This document shows positions 21,810 to 30,076 of a stretch of 64,000 nucleotides of DNA, piece after piece. This DNA comes from Vibrio owensii CAIM 1854 = LMG 25443. Its GTDB lineage: Bacteria > Pseudomonadota > Gammaproteobacteria > Enterobacterales > Vibrionaceae. Every line of letters begins with the position of its first letter. Positions within the stretch are counted from its first letter, which is position 1. Below the pieces are notes generated by a model. The model saw only the letters and a list, made by a program, of their open reading frames with translations, was not told the DNA's origin and searched no databases. The stretch spans positions 50,498 through 114,497 of the forward strand of contig NZ_JPRD01000024.1 in NCBI RefSeq assembly GCF_000817815.1. Direction: 5' to 3'. A program made the translations under genes and the position numbers.

Positions 21810-22199
21810 TTATTTGCGAACTGCAATTGCTTCAATCTCGATGCCTACATCTTTAGGTAGACGAGCTACTTCTACGCAAGAACGAGCAGGGTAGTTTGCT
21901 ACTTCATGCTCATCGAAGAACTTGCCGTAAACTTCGTTCACTGTACCGAAGTCGTTTAGGTCTTTCACGAATACTGTCATTTTAACGATGTCAGTCACTT
22001 TAAGGCCTGATGCTTCAACAACAGCTTTTACGTTCTCTAGAGATTGACGAGCTTGCTCTGCGATGTCTGCAGACACTTCACCTGTCGCTGGGTTTACTGG
22101 GATTTGGCCAGAAGTTAGAACCATGTTGCCTAGATCTACGCCTTGAACGTAAGGACCGATTGCTGCTGGTGCAGACTCAGTGTGAAGTACTTTCGTCAT
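21810..22199 (-). CDS. ridA: RidA, reactive enamine/imine deaminase
   Basis: A 129-residue YjgF/YER057c/UK114 protein that hydrolyses reactive 2-aminoacrylate and related enamines made by PLP enzymes. The conserved ARSCVEVARLPKDVGIEIEAIA near the C-terminus contains the substrate-binding Arg. It lies downstream of pyrBI as in E. coli (pyrL-pyrB-pyrI-ridA), though a hairpin separates it from pyrI. Confidence 0.94.
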   Translation of the reverse strand: MTKVLHTESAPAAIGPYVQGVDLGNMVLTSGQIPVNPATGEVSADIAEQARQSLENVKAVVEASGLKVTDIVKMTVFVKDLNDFGTVNEVYGKFFDEHEVANYPARSCVEVARLPKDVGIEIEAIAVRK

Positions 22200-22303
22200 T
22201 TGAATTGTTCCATCTGTTTAGGGGGAATAAAGAGTTTGCTCAAGTATCTTGAGCGTTCTTAAGAAGAATCAGTTTGCCTTTAAACATGAAGCACGTAAAG
22301 AGC

Positions 22304-22331
22304 AAAATACCCCGCACTAGCGGGGTATTAG
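22304..22331 (-). terminator. Hairpin after pyrI
   Basis: A 10-bp stem with a four-base loop is followed on the minus strand by an interrupted T-rich run. It is probably a partial terminator between pyrI and ridA. Confidence 0.6.
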
Positions 22332-22365
22332 TCAATTTATCGTTAGCAAGAATCGAAGCGAGAAA

Positions 22366-22827
22366 TTAACGCTCAGTCACGATCTCACGTGCGAATACTT
22401 TCTCACAGTATTTACACTTCAGACGGATTTCTTCCTTCTTCTCGAACACTTGGAAGCTGCTCGCAACTGGCTCGTTGTGGGTAATGCAGTTAGTGTTTGG
22501 GCATTCAAACACGTTTTTAACTTGCTCTGGTAACTCCAGAGCAAGCTTCTTCACAACTTCGTAGTTTTCGATTTGGTTTACTGTCGCATGTGGTGCGTAA
22601 AGTGCCAGCTTACTTGCCTGCTCTTCGTTGATGAACACGTTCTCAATCTTCAGTAAGTCTTTGTGACCGAGTGCTGATGAAGGCAGGTTCAGACCGATGG
22701 TTACGCGTTGAGAAGAGTTGTGCATATCGAACAGTTTCAGCACCTTAATACCAATTTGCGCTGGAATGTGGTCGATTACCGTGCCGTTTTTGATTGCTTC
22801 TACCTGCAATTGAGTTTCTTTAGCCAT
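22366..22827 (-). CDS. pyrI: PyrI, aspartate carbamoyltransferase regulatory chain
   Basis: A 153-residue regulatory subunit that binds CTP/ATP and, through zinc, the catalytic chains. The zinc ligands are Cys109, Cys114, Cys138 and Cys141, spaced as in E. coli PyrI. It starts 17 bases after pyrB on the same transcript. Confidence 0.96.
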   Translation of the reverse strand: MAKETQLQVEAIKNGTVIDHIPAQIGIKVLKLFDMHNSSQRVTIGLNLPSSALGHKDLLKIENVFINEEQASKLALYAPHATVNQIENYEVVKKLALELPEQVKNVFECPNTNCITHNEPVASSFQVFEKKEEIRLKCKYCEKVFAREIVTER

Positions 22828-22844
22828 GTTATTCTCTCCCTCGA

Positions 22845-23774
22845 TTACAGTGTTTCGTTAAGAACCAGTGCCAACAACGCTTGGCGCGCGTAAACGCCGT
22901 TTTCTGCTTGTTGGAAATAGTAAGCGTGTGGTGTTACGTCGACGTCTGTGGTGATTTCATCCACGCGTGGAAGTGGGTGAAGTACTTTCAAGTTCTCACG
23001 CGCACCTTCCAGTAGTGCCGCTGTTAGGATGTAAGCTGACTTGATGTGCGCGTATTCAGATTCATCGAAGCGCTCTTTCTGTACGCGAGTCATGTACAGA
23101 ATGTCTAGCTCAGGAATCACGCTTTCCATATCTGTGTGCAGGCTGTATTGGATACCTGCTTCATCTAGCTCTTCGCATAGGTAGTCTGGCATCGCAAGTG
23201 CTTCTGGTGCAACGAAGAAGAAACGGATGTTATTGAACTTCGCCAATGCTTGCGTCAATGAGTGTACGGTGCGGCCGTACTTTAGGTCACCAACGAACGC
23301 AACGTTCAGGTTGTCTAGACGACCTTGTGTTTCCGCGATGGTGTATAGGTCGAGTAGCGTTTGCGTTGGGTGTTGGTTTGCACCATCACCAGCGTTGATA
23401 ACTGGTACGCCGTTAGAAAACTCAGACGCCAAGCGCGCTGCGCCTTCTTGAGGGTGACGCATCACGAATGCATCGACATAAGAAGAGATCACTTGAACTG
23501 AGTCAGACAGCGTCTCGCCTTTTTTCGCCAGAGAGGTGTTACCACCGTTATCAAAACCAATAACATCGCCACCGATACGTTGAATCGCTGTTTCGAATGA
23601 CAGACGAGTACGTGTGGATGGCTCAAAGAAACAGCTCGCTACAACCTTGTTTTTAATCAGTTCTGGACGAGGTTCTTTTTTTAGCTGACCTGCAGTTTCT
23701 ACAATCAGTTCCAGTTCTTCACGTGAAAGCTCTGGAATAGAGATGATGTGCTTCTGGTAAAGCGAGTTCGCCAT
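22845..23774 (-). CDS. pyrB: PyrB, aspartate carbamoyltransferase catalytic chain
   Basis: Makes carbamoyl-aspartate in pyrimidine synthesis. The start at 23774 gives 309 residues (E. coli 311), beginning [11 protein letters not shown] longer frame would run into the attenuator. The carbamoyl-phosphate site is STRTRLSFE, and [12 protein letters not shown] and HPLPRVDEI are present. It is transcribed with pyrI behind a leader peptide and attenuator. Confidence 0.96.
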   Translation of the reverse strand: MANSLYQKHIISIPELSREELELIVETAGQLKKEPRPELIKNKVVASCFFEPSTRTRLSFETAIQRIGGDVIGFDNGGNTSLAKKGETLSDSVQVISSYVDAFVMRHPQEGAARLASEFSNGVPVINAGDGANQHPTQTLLDLYTIAETQGRLDNLNVAFVGDLKYGRTVHSLTQALAKFNNIRFFFVAPEALAMPDYLCEELDEAGIQYSLHTDMESVIPELDILYMTRVQKERFDESEYAHIKSAYILTAALLEGARENLKVLHPLPRVDEITTDVDVTPHAYYFQQAENGVYARQALLALVLNETL

Positions 23775-23836
23775 GATCTTCTTCCCTATAACAGTGGTGA
23801 CTATCCCCAAAATTACCCTGATGGAATTTCGGACAT

Positions 23837-23866
23837 AAAAAAACCTCCCCAATTGGGGAGGTTTTA
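23837..23866 (-). terminator. pyrBI attenuator
   Basis: On the minus strand an 11-bp GC-centred stem (AAAACCTCCCC paired with GGGGAGGTTTT, four-base loop) runs into seven T. It lies between the leader-peptide stop codon and pyrB, the geometry expected for UTP-sensitive attenuation. Confidence 0.85.
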
Positions 23867-23959
23867 AAATTCAATAGAATTAACGAAAATAACAGCACGT
23901 AAGCGTAGTCGCTTAGCTAGAGCAAATCGCGTTTTTACGTCAGCAATCGGCGTGGTCAT
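23864..23959 (-). CDS. pyrL: pyrBI operon leader peptide
   Basis: A 31-codon reading frame with GAGGA upstream of its ATG. It encodes a basic peptide starting [12 protein letters not shown] and ending in VNSIEF. Its last codons and stop overlap the left arm of the attenuator. In E. coli a ribosome closely following polymerase through a U-rich leader prevents terminator formation when UTP is low. T-rich codons (ATTTTCGTTAATTC) just before the stem support the same mechanism. The peptide sequence differs from E. coli PyrL. Confidence 0.7.
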   Translation of the reverse strand: MTTPIADVKTRFALAKRLRLRAVIFVNSIEF

Positions 23960-23987
23960 TTCGTAATCCTCAGACAAATTGCCGAGC

Positions 23988-24015
23988 ATTATACGCTTAA
24001 CTTTCGTGAGCGCAA
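23988..24015 (-). promoter_or_regulatory. pyrBI promoter
   Basis: On the minus strand -35 TTGCGC and a perfect -10 TATAAT are separated by 16 bases, upstream of the leader peptide. Confidence 0.7.
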
Positions 24016-24058
24016 GCGATTACATCATGGTTTTTGTTACCATTTTTAATGCTTTGGT

Positions 24059-25063
24059 TTAGCTGCCTAAGGTTGCCACCATCACGGCTTTAATCGTGTG
24101 CATGCGGTTCTCGGCTTCGTCGAATACGATAGAGTATTCAGACTCAAACACCTCTTCGGTGACTTCAAGCCCTTTCATTCCGTATTTCTCTGCTACCTCT
24201 TTACCCACAGTCGTTTCATCGTTGTGGAAGGCTGGCAGACAGTGCATGAACTTCACATGAGGGTTACCCGTTTGCTTAATCACATCCATATTGATTTGGT
24301 ATGGTGTCATCAGCGCAACACGCTCATCCCAAGCCTCAGCCGACTCACCCATCGAGACCCAAACGTCAGTGTATAGGAAGTCACAGCCTTTAACGCCTTC
24401 TTCAACGTTTTCCGTCAGCGTGATTTTCGCGCCGGTTTGTTGGGCAATTTCTTGGCAAGTTGCTACTAATGCTTCTTCTGGCCAGAACGCTTTTGGCGCC
24501 ACAAGGCGGATGTCCATGCCCATTTTTGCTGCGCCAACCATGAGTGAGTTACCCATGTTATTGCGAGCATCACCAAGGTAGGCAAACGTCATTTCATGCA
24601 GTTGTTTCCCACGTCCGTGCTCTTGCATGGTCAGGAAGTCTGCAAGGATTTGAGTAGGGTGGAACTCATTCGTTAAACCGTTCCAGACAGGTACACCAGC
24701 ATAAGTACCAAGCTCTTCAACGATCGATTGACCAAAGCCACGGTATTCGATGCCATCGTACATACGACCAAGAACACGAGCGGTATCTTTCATCGATTCT
24801 TTATGACCGATCTGTGAGCCAGAAGGACCGATGTAAGAGACTTGAGCGCCTTGGTCAAAGGCCGCGACTTCAAACGCACATCGGGTACGAGTAGAAGATT
24901 TCTCAAAGATTAGTGCGATGTTTTTACCTTGAAGTTTCTTCTGCTCTGTTCCTGCATATTTAGCTTTTTTCAGCTCTGCAGACAGTTCGAGCAAAAACTG
25001 GATCTCTTTAGTTGAGAAGTCCAATAGCTTCAAAAAGTTGCGATTACGTAGATTGAAAGCCAT
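24059..25063 (-). CDS. argF: Ornithine carbamoyltransferase, anabolic type
   Basis: Makes citrulline from ornithine and carbamoyl phosphate. The 334 residues carry the carbamoyl-phosphate motif [11 protein letters not shown], the [13 protein letters not shown] region and the C-terminal HCLPAFHN. An ARG-box-like operator precedes it, which fits ArgR repression of biosynthesis. The neighbour arcA belongs to arginine breakdown, so a catabolic (ArcB) role cannot be excluded, but the terminator between them and the operator argue for argF. Confidence 0.9.
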   Translation of the reverse strand: MAFNLRNRNFLKLLDFSTKEIQFLLELSAELKKAKYAGTEQKKLQGKNIALIFEKSSTRTRCAFEVAAFDQGAQVSYIGPSGSQIGHKESMKDTARVLGRMYDGIEYRGFGQSIVEELGTYAGVPVWNGLTNEFHPTQILADFLTMQEHGRGKQLHEMTFAYLGDARNNMGNSLMVGAAKMGMDIRLVAPKAFWPEEALVATCQEIAQQTGAKITLTENVEEGVKGCDFLYTDVWVSMGESAEAWDERVALMTPYQINMDVIKQTGNPHVKFMHCLPAFHNDETTVGKEVAEKYGMKGLEVTEEVFESEYSIVFDEAENRMHTIKAVMVATLGS

Positions 25064-25128
25064 AGCTCGTCCCTTAGGTCGTTTGGTTGATAAAGAATAA
25101 AAGCATTAAAACATATAAATGCTTTTAT

Positions 25129-25147
25129 TGTGAATAATTATTTTAAC
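25129..25147 (-). promoter_or_regulatory. ARG box upstream of argF
   Basis: TGAATAATTATTTTA matches the ArgR consensus TGAATAATTATTCA at 12 of 14 positions. A looser AT-rich dyad (aaaagcat...atgctttt, about 25097-25126) lies beside it and may be the second box of a pair. Confidence 0.6.
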
Positions 25148-25154
25148 TAAAAAC

Positions 25155-25185
25155 AAAAAAAGGTTGATGCATTCACATCAACCTT
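25155..25185 (-). terminator. Terminator after arcA
   Basis: On the minus strand GGTTGATG and CATCAACC form an 8-bp stem followed by seven T. It separates arcA from argF. Confidence 0.8.
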
Positions 25186-25220
25186 AGTCTCAATTGGTTT
25201 TATTTGGTGGGAGAGGTTTC

Positions 25221-26441
25221 TCAAATATCGTCACGTTCGATTGGGCAACTCATACAACGTGCACCACCACGACCGCGACCAAGCTCGTTACCCGGAATAG
25301 TCAGGACTTCAATGCCAGCTTTGTCGTACTTCTCGTTAGTGTAGACGTTACGTTCGTAACCAATCACAACACCAGGCTTCACCGTCAGTACGTTGTTGGC
25401 ATCGTTCCATTGCTCTCGCTCAGCTTCGTAGCTGTCACCACCGGTTGTGATGATCTTCAATTGGTCTAAGCCAAGTGCCGATTCAATGGCATGCAGATAG
25501 TTGTGTGATGCTTCGACATGCATTTCACCGTTGCCTTTAGGTGTTAGGCGCCAAGTATCTAAATCTTTACGCATGATTTCTGGGTATACCGAGAAAGTGT
25601 CTACATCCATGTGCGTCATGACCGTATCAAGGTGCATGCACGAGCGGTGTTTTGGTAGGTCGATAGCAATCACTTCTTTCGCCTGACCAGATTTAAACAG
25701 GCTTGCCGCTAAGTTTTCTACACCTTGCGGGGTTGTGCGCTCAGACATACCAATTAGAACCGCACCTTTACCGATAACCAGTACATCACCACCTTCAACG
25801 TTGGCATTGTCGTAGTGTTGGTCTTCATCACCAAAGTAGTTAATGAAGTCTTGACCCGCGAAGGTTGGGTGCCAGCGATAAATGGCGCGCAGATGGTTGG
25901 TCTCGCGTTGACGTGCAGGCATCATCATTGGGTTAAGAGAAACGCCGCCGTATACCCAGCATGACGTGTCACGGGTAAAGAGGTGGTTAGGCAGAGGTTC
26001 GATGACGAAATCCAGTGGGCGCTTCATCTTCGGCAACATTGATGAAGATTTGATTGGCAGTTCGGAGTAAGCCAAGCCGCCAAGAAGAATGCTTGCTAAG
26101 TGCTCATCGTCCATCTCTGCGAAGTACTGACGCAAATCACGAGCGAAAGTCGGACCGTAACGGAAGTCAGAGATCTGAGTATTCAACAACCATTGTTTTG
26201 CTTCTGGAACCGCAAGGGTTTCAACCAGCAGATCATGAAGCAGTAGTACTTCGACATCTTGTTCACGCAGTGTGCGCGCAAATGCGTCGTGTTCTTCACC
26301 AGCCGCTTCGACCGCCAATACGTCATCAAACAGTAGCTCATGGCAGTTCGATGGCGTTAGGTGGGTGAGGGCGCGCTCTGGGCGATTTAATAGAACTCGT
26401 CTTAGTTGACCAACTTCTGATCCAACGTACAGCTTACTCAT
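25221..26441 (-). CDS. arcA: Arginine deiminase
   Basis: Hydrolyses arginine to citrulline and ammonia, the first step of the arginine deiminase pathway. The 406 residues show the guanidino-group-modifying fold. The N-terminus is [15 protein letters not shown], the active-site Asp/Glu region is [13 protein letters not shown], the His is in [11 protein letters not shown], and the catalytic Cys is in the C-terminal GGARCMSCP. No arcB, arcC or arcD follows directly. The adjacent argF could feed on the citrulline only in reverse. Confidence 0.94.
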   Translation of the reverse strand: MSKLYVGSEVGQLRRVLLNRPERALTHLTPSNCHELLFDDVLAVEAAGEEHDAFARTLREQDVEVLLLHDLLVETLAVPEAKQWLLNTQISDFRYGPTFARDLRQYFAEMDDEHLASILLGGLAYSELPIKSSSMLPKMKRPLDFVIEPLPNHLFTRDTSCWVYGGVSLNPMMMPARQRETNHLRAIYRWHPTFAGQDFINYFGDEDQHYDNANVEGGDVLVIGKGAVLIGMSERTTPQGVENLAASLFKSGQAKEVIAIDLPKHRSCMHLDTVMTHMDVDTFSVYPEIMRKDLDTWRLTPKGNGEMHVEASHNYLHAIESALGLDQLKIITTGGDSYEAEREQWNDANNVLTVKPGVVIGYERNVYTNEKYDKAGIEVLTIPGNELGRGRGGARCMSCPIERDDI

Positions 26442-27025
26442 TTTGCATCCTTACAAATATTCCAGCCGTTAGTTATGACAAGCTTGATGCAAAGATGCAA
26501 GTCTTAGAGCTTTGCTTATATATTGCAAAAATATCGTTTTTTGGCGTTATATTTTGTAAATGGTTCCTTGGTGTATTTTAATTCTATATTTTGTTGTTTG
26601 TTCATGAGTTTTAAAAAGTGCGTTTTTATTCTTTTTCGTTTGAGAAAGAACTCATACATCAAAAGTGCATAAAACGTGCATAACCATTCTGAAATATGCA
26701 GTTTTTAGCTTTCTTTTATTCGTTAGGTCAGAATTACCGAGCCGTTGCTGTATTCACTCCAAGATCATAAACACGCAAACATGTCTAAAATTACTCGTCT
26801 TAGGTTCAATTAGGATCTTCTGAATATTAAAGATTAGCCGTTTTTGTTAATTTTTTGTTTCTGTGAGCGGGGTTTAGATTTGCGAGCAAAAATTATCATC
26901 AAGAATCACCGCAGTTTGGTGTTTGTTTGTGGCTTTTCATCGCAATCCGTGCCATATTTCACCGCATTAACGTACTCAGTTTAGAGTATAGTGTTTCCAT
27001 CAAGTAACTAATCTGGAGCCAAAAC
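26442..27025. promoter_or_regulatory. Long divergent intergenic region between arcA and rraB
   Basis: A 584-base AT-rich stretch with no supported gene. Near its right end a -10-like TATAGT (26987-26992) precedes rraB. At 26668-26700 there are repeated TGCAT/ATGCA words that could belong to a regulator site for arcA. I cannot assign them to ArgR, FNR or CRP. Confidence 0.45.
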
Positions 27026-27442
27026 ATGTCTCACGAAGATGAATATCTATCAGTAGAAGAATTAATTGAGATTCAAAAGGAAGAGACTCGCGATATCATT
27101 GCAGCATTGCTAGAAGACGGCAGCGATCCAGATTCACTATACGAAATCGAGCACCACCTATTTGCTGAAGACTTCGACACGCTAGAGAAAGCGGTTGTTG
27201 AAGCGTTCAAAATGGGCTTTGAAGTTCTTGAAGCTGAAGAAACAGAAGATGAAGACGGCAACAAACTGCTTTGCTGTGATGCAACAATGGAATCTGCACT
27301 AAACGCAGAGGCGATTGATGCACAGGTTGAGAAACTGGTTCATCTTGCAGAAAAATACGACATCATTTACGACGGTTGGGGTACTTACTACGAAGGCGAA
27401 GATGCGCTTTACCCTGAAGAAGATGATGAAGACGAAGAGTAA
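27026..27442 (+). CDS. rraB: RraB, regulator of RNase E
   Basis: A 138-residue very acidic protein that binds RNase E and changes degradosome activity. It carries the RraB signatures [20 protein letters not shown] near the N-terminus and [10 protein letters not shown] near the C-terminus, with an EEDDEDEE tail. It lies near argF, as in E. coli. A strong terminator follows. Confidence 0.93.
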   Translation: MSHEDEYLSVEELIEIQKEETRDIIAALLEDGSDPDSLYEIEHHLFAEDFDTLEKAVVEAFKMGFEVLEAEETEDEDGNKLLCCDATMESALNAEAIDAQVEKLVHLAEKYDIIYDGWGTYYEGEDALYPEEDDEDEE

Positions 27443-27459
27443 TCCTCTTATTCAATCTA

Positions 27460-27490
27460 AGAAGCCAGCGTTTATCGCTGGCTTTTTTGT
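27460..27490 (+). terminator. Terminator after rraB
   Basis: AGCCAGCG and CGCTGGCT form an 8-bp stem with a five-base loop, followed by five T. Confidence 0.88.
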
Positions 27491-27613
27491 GCCTTGAAAA
27501 TGATAACCGCCGATGACGATAAATAATTCTCATTGAGTTTGTCTGCTTATAGCCTGTAACCCTAAGTTACTTGTGTATATAATGCGTGAAAATTGATCTA
27601 GCTCAAGGTGTAT

Positions 27614-28414
27614 ATGCAACTCTCACTCGCCGGTTTATGGCAAGTCTCTCCACTGACGGACCTTTCTATCCCACAGGATGACATTACTTTCCCTGCTCCT
27701 TTGAGTCAGGTATTGCCTGCAGAACTGACTGAAGAAGCGATTCGTCAGCAAGAGTGGCACCTGATGCACGACATTGAAGTGGACGAATCCATGATGGCAT
27801 TCCCTGCGGTAGAAATGGTGTTGGGTGGTGTGGATTACCATGCAGAAGTGCGTTTGAACGGGGTAGCATTGTTCGACTGTGATGGCTCACAAAGCGTGTA
27901 CAAAAAAGACATTCGCCCGTTCATGCAGATGGGGCGTAACCGTTTTGAGCTCCTGTTCCTTGAAGAAGAAGAAGATCTTCTGTTGGATGAGGATAAACCA
28001 GAGTTGTGTTCACTTGCGGATCATGAATACCAAAAGAGTGATGAGCGCTTCGGGGTATGGCAAGAGCCGTATCTGCAGTTTATTCGCAATGTGCGTTTAG
28101 ACCGTGTAGCAACCGAGCAGATTTGGCACCACGGTGGTGGTTGTGAGTTTAAAGTCGACTTGTACTATCAAACTTTTGCGCCGGGTTTAGTATCGGCATC
28201 GGTTAAGTTTAATGGCATGACTTACCATATTCCTATTGATGTCCGAGCGGATCATGCGAGTGCTTTATTCCAGATCGAAGCGCCAAAGTATGCCGATCTT
28301 AATGATCCCGATCCAAAAGATCTCTACGAACTCGTGGTGGAGTTGGATGGGCAACGTCAAGCATTTACAGTGGCGCTTAGCCAAGAGCTCTGTGTTACCC
28401 ACCTTGTACTTTAA
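27614..28414 (+). CDS. Glycoside hydrolase family 2-like sugar-binding (jelly-roll) protein, no catalytic domain
   Basis: A 266-residue cytosolic protein. The opening MQLSLAGLWQVSPL and the segment VLGGVDYHAEVRLNGVALFDCDGS look like the N-terminal sugar-binding jelly-roll of beta-mannosidases and other GH2 enzymes. The TIM-barrel catalytic domain is missing and there is no signal peptide. I chose the ATG at 27614 over the GTG at 27608 because AAGG is better spaced. It is monocistronic. Its role is unknown, and the GH2 resemblance is inferred from pattern alone. Confidence 0.6.
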   Translation: MQLSLAGLWQVSPLTDLSIPQDDITFPAPLSQVLPAELTEEAIRQQEWHLMHDIEVDESMMAFPAVEMVLGGVDYHAEVRLNGVALFDCDGSQSVYKKDIRPFMQMGRNRFELLFLEEEEDLLLDEDKPELCSLADHEYQKSDERFGVWQEPYLQFIRNVRLDRVATEQIWHHGGGCEFKVDLYYQTFAPGLVSASVKFNGMTYHIPIDVRADHASALFQIEAPKYADLNDPDPKDLYELVVELDGQRQAFTVALSQELCVTHLVL

Positions 28415-28430
28415 GTTTTGGGATAAAGCG

Positions 28431-29336
28431 CTATAACGTTTTAAGCATCACGACTTCACATGCATCATGCCCCGTTTGTCCTAGCGGGGCATCGAGATGC
28501 TCAAAGCCTAGTTTTTCATACAAGCCTACCGCTTCTCTTAGACATTCTGTCGTTTCTAAATAGCACTGCTGATACCCAAACTGTTTCGCCAGTTGTAAGC
28601 TCAATGCGACGATTCGTTTGGCTAAACCGTGCCCTCTTGTTTGAGGTAAGAAGTACATCTTTTGCAACTCACACACATTTGGCTCACCAGCTAAAGGTGC
28701 AAAGCCGCCGCCGCCCACAATCTCGCCTTGGTATTCGACTACCCAGTAGGCTGCGCCTTGCTGGTCGTAAACCGAGTACATGTCATCAAGCGTTGGATCG
28801 GCCACACCATAACCTTTGTCTGCGGTTAAACCGTATTCTGCAGAGACTTTACGAATCACGTCTGCAACTTGCGAGTTATCTGCTTTGGTAAGAGGTCGAA
28901 GAACGTATTCCTCAGCCTGACATACTTTTGTTAGCCCTTTTAGGTAAGTCTCCAGACCAAGTTTGAGTTGCTCTTGCTCGCTGTCATCCAGTTGGGTAAG
29001 CAGTTGTTCAAAGAAGCTGTTTTGCTGCTGGTCTAGTTGCGATAACGCCAGTTGCCCTCGCTCTGTAAGCGCTACAAGTTGGCTACGTTTGTCTTTTGGG
29101 TTTTCGATGCTCTCAACCAAGCCTAATTTAATCAGACCGGTAACGGTTCGACTCGCATTGGACTTGTCGACATTAAGCTGCCGTGCCAGTTGATTGATGG
29201 TCAACGGCTGCAGCTGGATTTCACCTAACGCGTGCGCTTGCACTGGAGTGAGAGCGACATCGCCGCATTGTTTATCGAGCATACCAAGCAATCGGACGGC
29301 TTGACGGGAATAGTGTCGAAGTTGACGAGCATTCAT
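28431..29336 (-). CDS. MarR-type regulator fused to a GNAT acetyltransferase
   Basis: A 301-residue fusion. Residues about 1-140 form a MarR winged helix ([28 protein letters not shown]). Residues about 150-301 form a GNAT domain with the acetyl-CoA loop in [16 protein letters not shown]. The fusion suggests a regulator whose acetyltransferase half senses or modifies a small molecule; the substrate is unknown. I chose the ATG at 29336 because AGAGG is better spaced than for the GTG two codons earlier. A striking double operator sits just upstream, so autoregulation is likely. Confidence 0.85.
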   Translation of the reverse strand: MNARQLRHYSRQAVRLLGMLDKQCGDVALTPVQAHALGEIQLQPLTINQLARQLNVDKSNASRTVTGLIKLGLVESIENPKDKRSQLVALTERGQLALSQLDQQQNSFFEQLLTQLDDSEQEQLKLGLETYLKGLTKVCQAEEYVLRPLTKADNSQVADVIRKVSAEYGLTADKGYGVADPTLDDMYSVYDQQGAAYWVVEYQGEIVGGGGFAPLAGEPNVCELQKMYFLPQTRGHGLAKRIVALSLQLAKQFGYQQCYLETTECLREAVGLYEKLGFEHLDAPLGQTGHDACEVVMLKTL

Positions 29337-29356
29337 TATCACTTACCTCTAAAAAT

Positions 29357-29399
29357 AAAGTTGCGCACCGCAGTTAAATTAATTGCGGTGCGCAACTTT
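29357..29399 (-). promoter_or_regulatory. Double dyad operator upstream of the MarR-GNAT gene
   Basis: Two 13-base dyads, TTGCGcacCGCAg (29361-29373) and TTGCGgtgCGCAA (29383-29395), lie 22 bases apart centre to centre. They are also inverted copies of each other, giving a 16-bp perfect outer stem. This fits binding of two MarR dimers on the same helix face. Confidence 0.65.
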
Positions 29400-29451
29400 G
29401 TCAATGGTGAATGTTATTTTGCTCGTTAGGAGGCGTATTGAGCCTCCATGT

Positions 29452-29850
29452 TTAAGCGTGTTGGTGTAAACAGAACTGTGGTGCTTGGTTATCTGATTTA
29501 CGCATCCATACTTTCTCGTGGAAGTAGTAAGCCACAGTGTTCAAGCTTGGCTCTAGCATCGCCATGATACCACCGACAAACGCATCACCTGTTAGTAAGT
29601 AAACCACGCTAAACGCAACACTGAAGTGGATAGTGGCAAAGCTTGCGGTTTTTAATTTGGTCATCCACTGACGAGCTTTAAGCGCTGGGACTTTTGCCCA
29701 TGCCTTTTCATGAAAGTAGAAAGCGACGGTGTTCACTGAAGGCTCAATCATGGCAATTAAACTACCAATTAGAATGTCGCCAGTAAGCACGTAAGCGACA
29801 CTAAACGCGATAGTAAAATGGAGTGCTGCAAAGGTTAGTGTCTTTTTCAT
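29452..29850 (-). CDS. Tandem DUF2061 membrane protein
   Basis: A 132-residue protein made of two copies of a roughly 55-residue unit. Copy 1 is at about residues 5-50 and copy 2 at about 70-115. Each has two short hydrophobic segments and the shared motif (H)F(T/S)(I/V)AFSV.Y(V/L)LTGD followed by EPS.NTVA(F/Y)YFHEK. This is the pattern of DUF2061 proteins, predicted inner-membrane, function unknown. It is a single gene with no obvious partner. Confidence 0.8.
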   Translation of the reverse strand: MKKTLTFAALHFTIAFSVAYVLTGDILIGSLIAMIEPSVNTVAFYFHEKAWAKVPALKARQWMTKLKTASFATIHFSVAFSVVYLLTGDAFVGGIMAMLEPSLNTVAYYFHEKVWMRKSDNQAPQFCLHQHA

Positions 29851-30016
29851 GATAATTACTCAATCGTTGTGTTGTTTCGATAGGTCTATTATTGAGAATT
29901 ATTATCATTAAATCTAATGGGCAGTTAAGATTAGTTTGATAGGTAAAAACTATTAAATAGGAGGGAGAGTAGGAGAGAAGAGCGAATATCTTTGAAAGCT
30001 TTCCGAGCGATAAAAT

Positions 30017-30052
30017 GCAAAAAGGGTTGATGCTTTCACATCAACCCTTTGA
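30017..30052. terminator. Terminator after valS (works on both strands)
   Basis: AAAGGGTTGATG (30021-30032) and CATCAACCCTTT (30039-30050) form a 12-bp stem. On the minus strand the stem runs into a T-run, so it ends valS. Confidence 0.82.
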
Positions 30053-30076
30053 TTCTTTCATTCTAGCCTTTAGCGA

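Noticed and set aside
24059..26441. A complete arginine deiminase operon (arcABC)
   Set aside because: A terminator and an ARG-box-like operator separate arcA from the carbamoyltransferase gene, and no carbamate kinase or arginine-ornithine antiporter gene is nearby.
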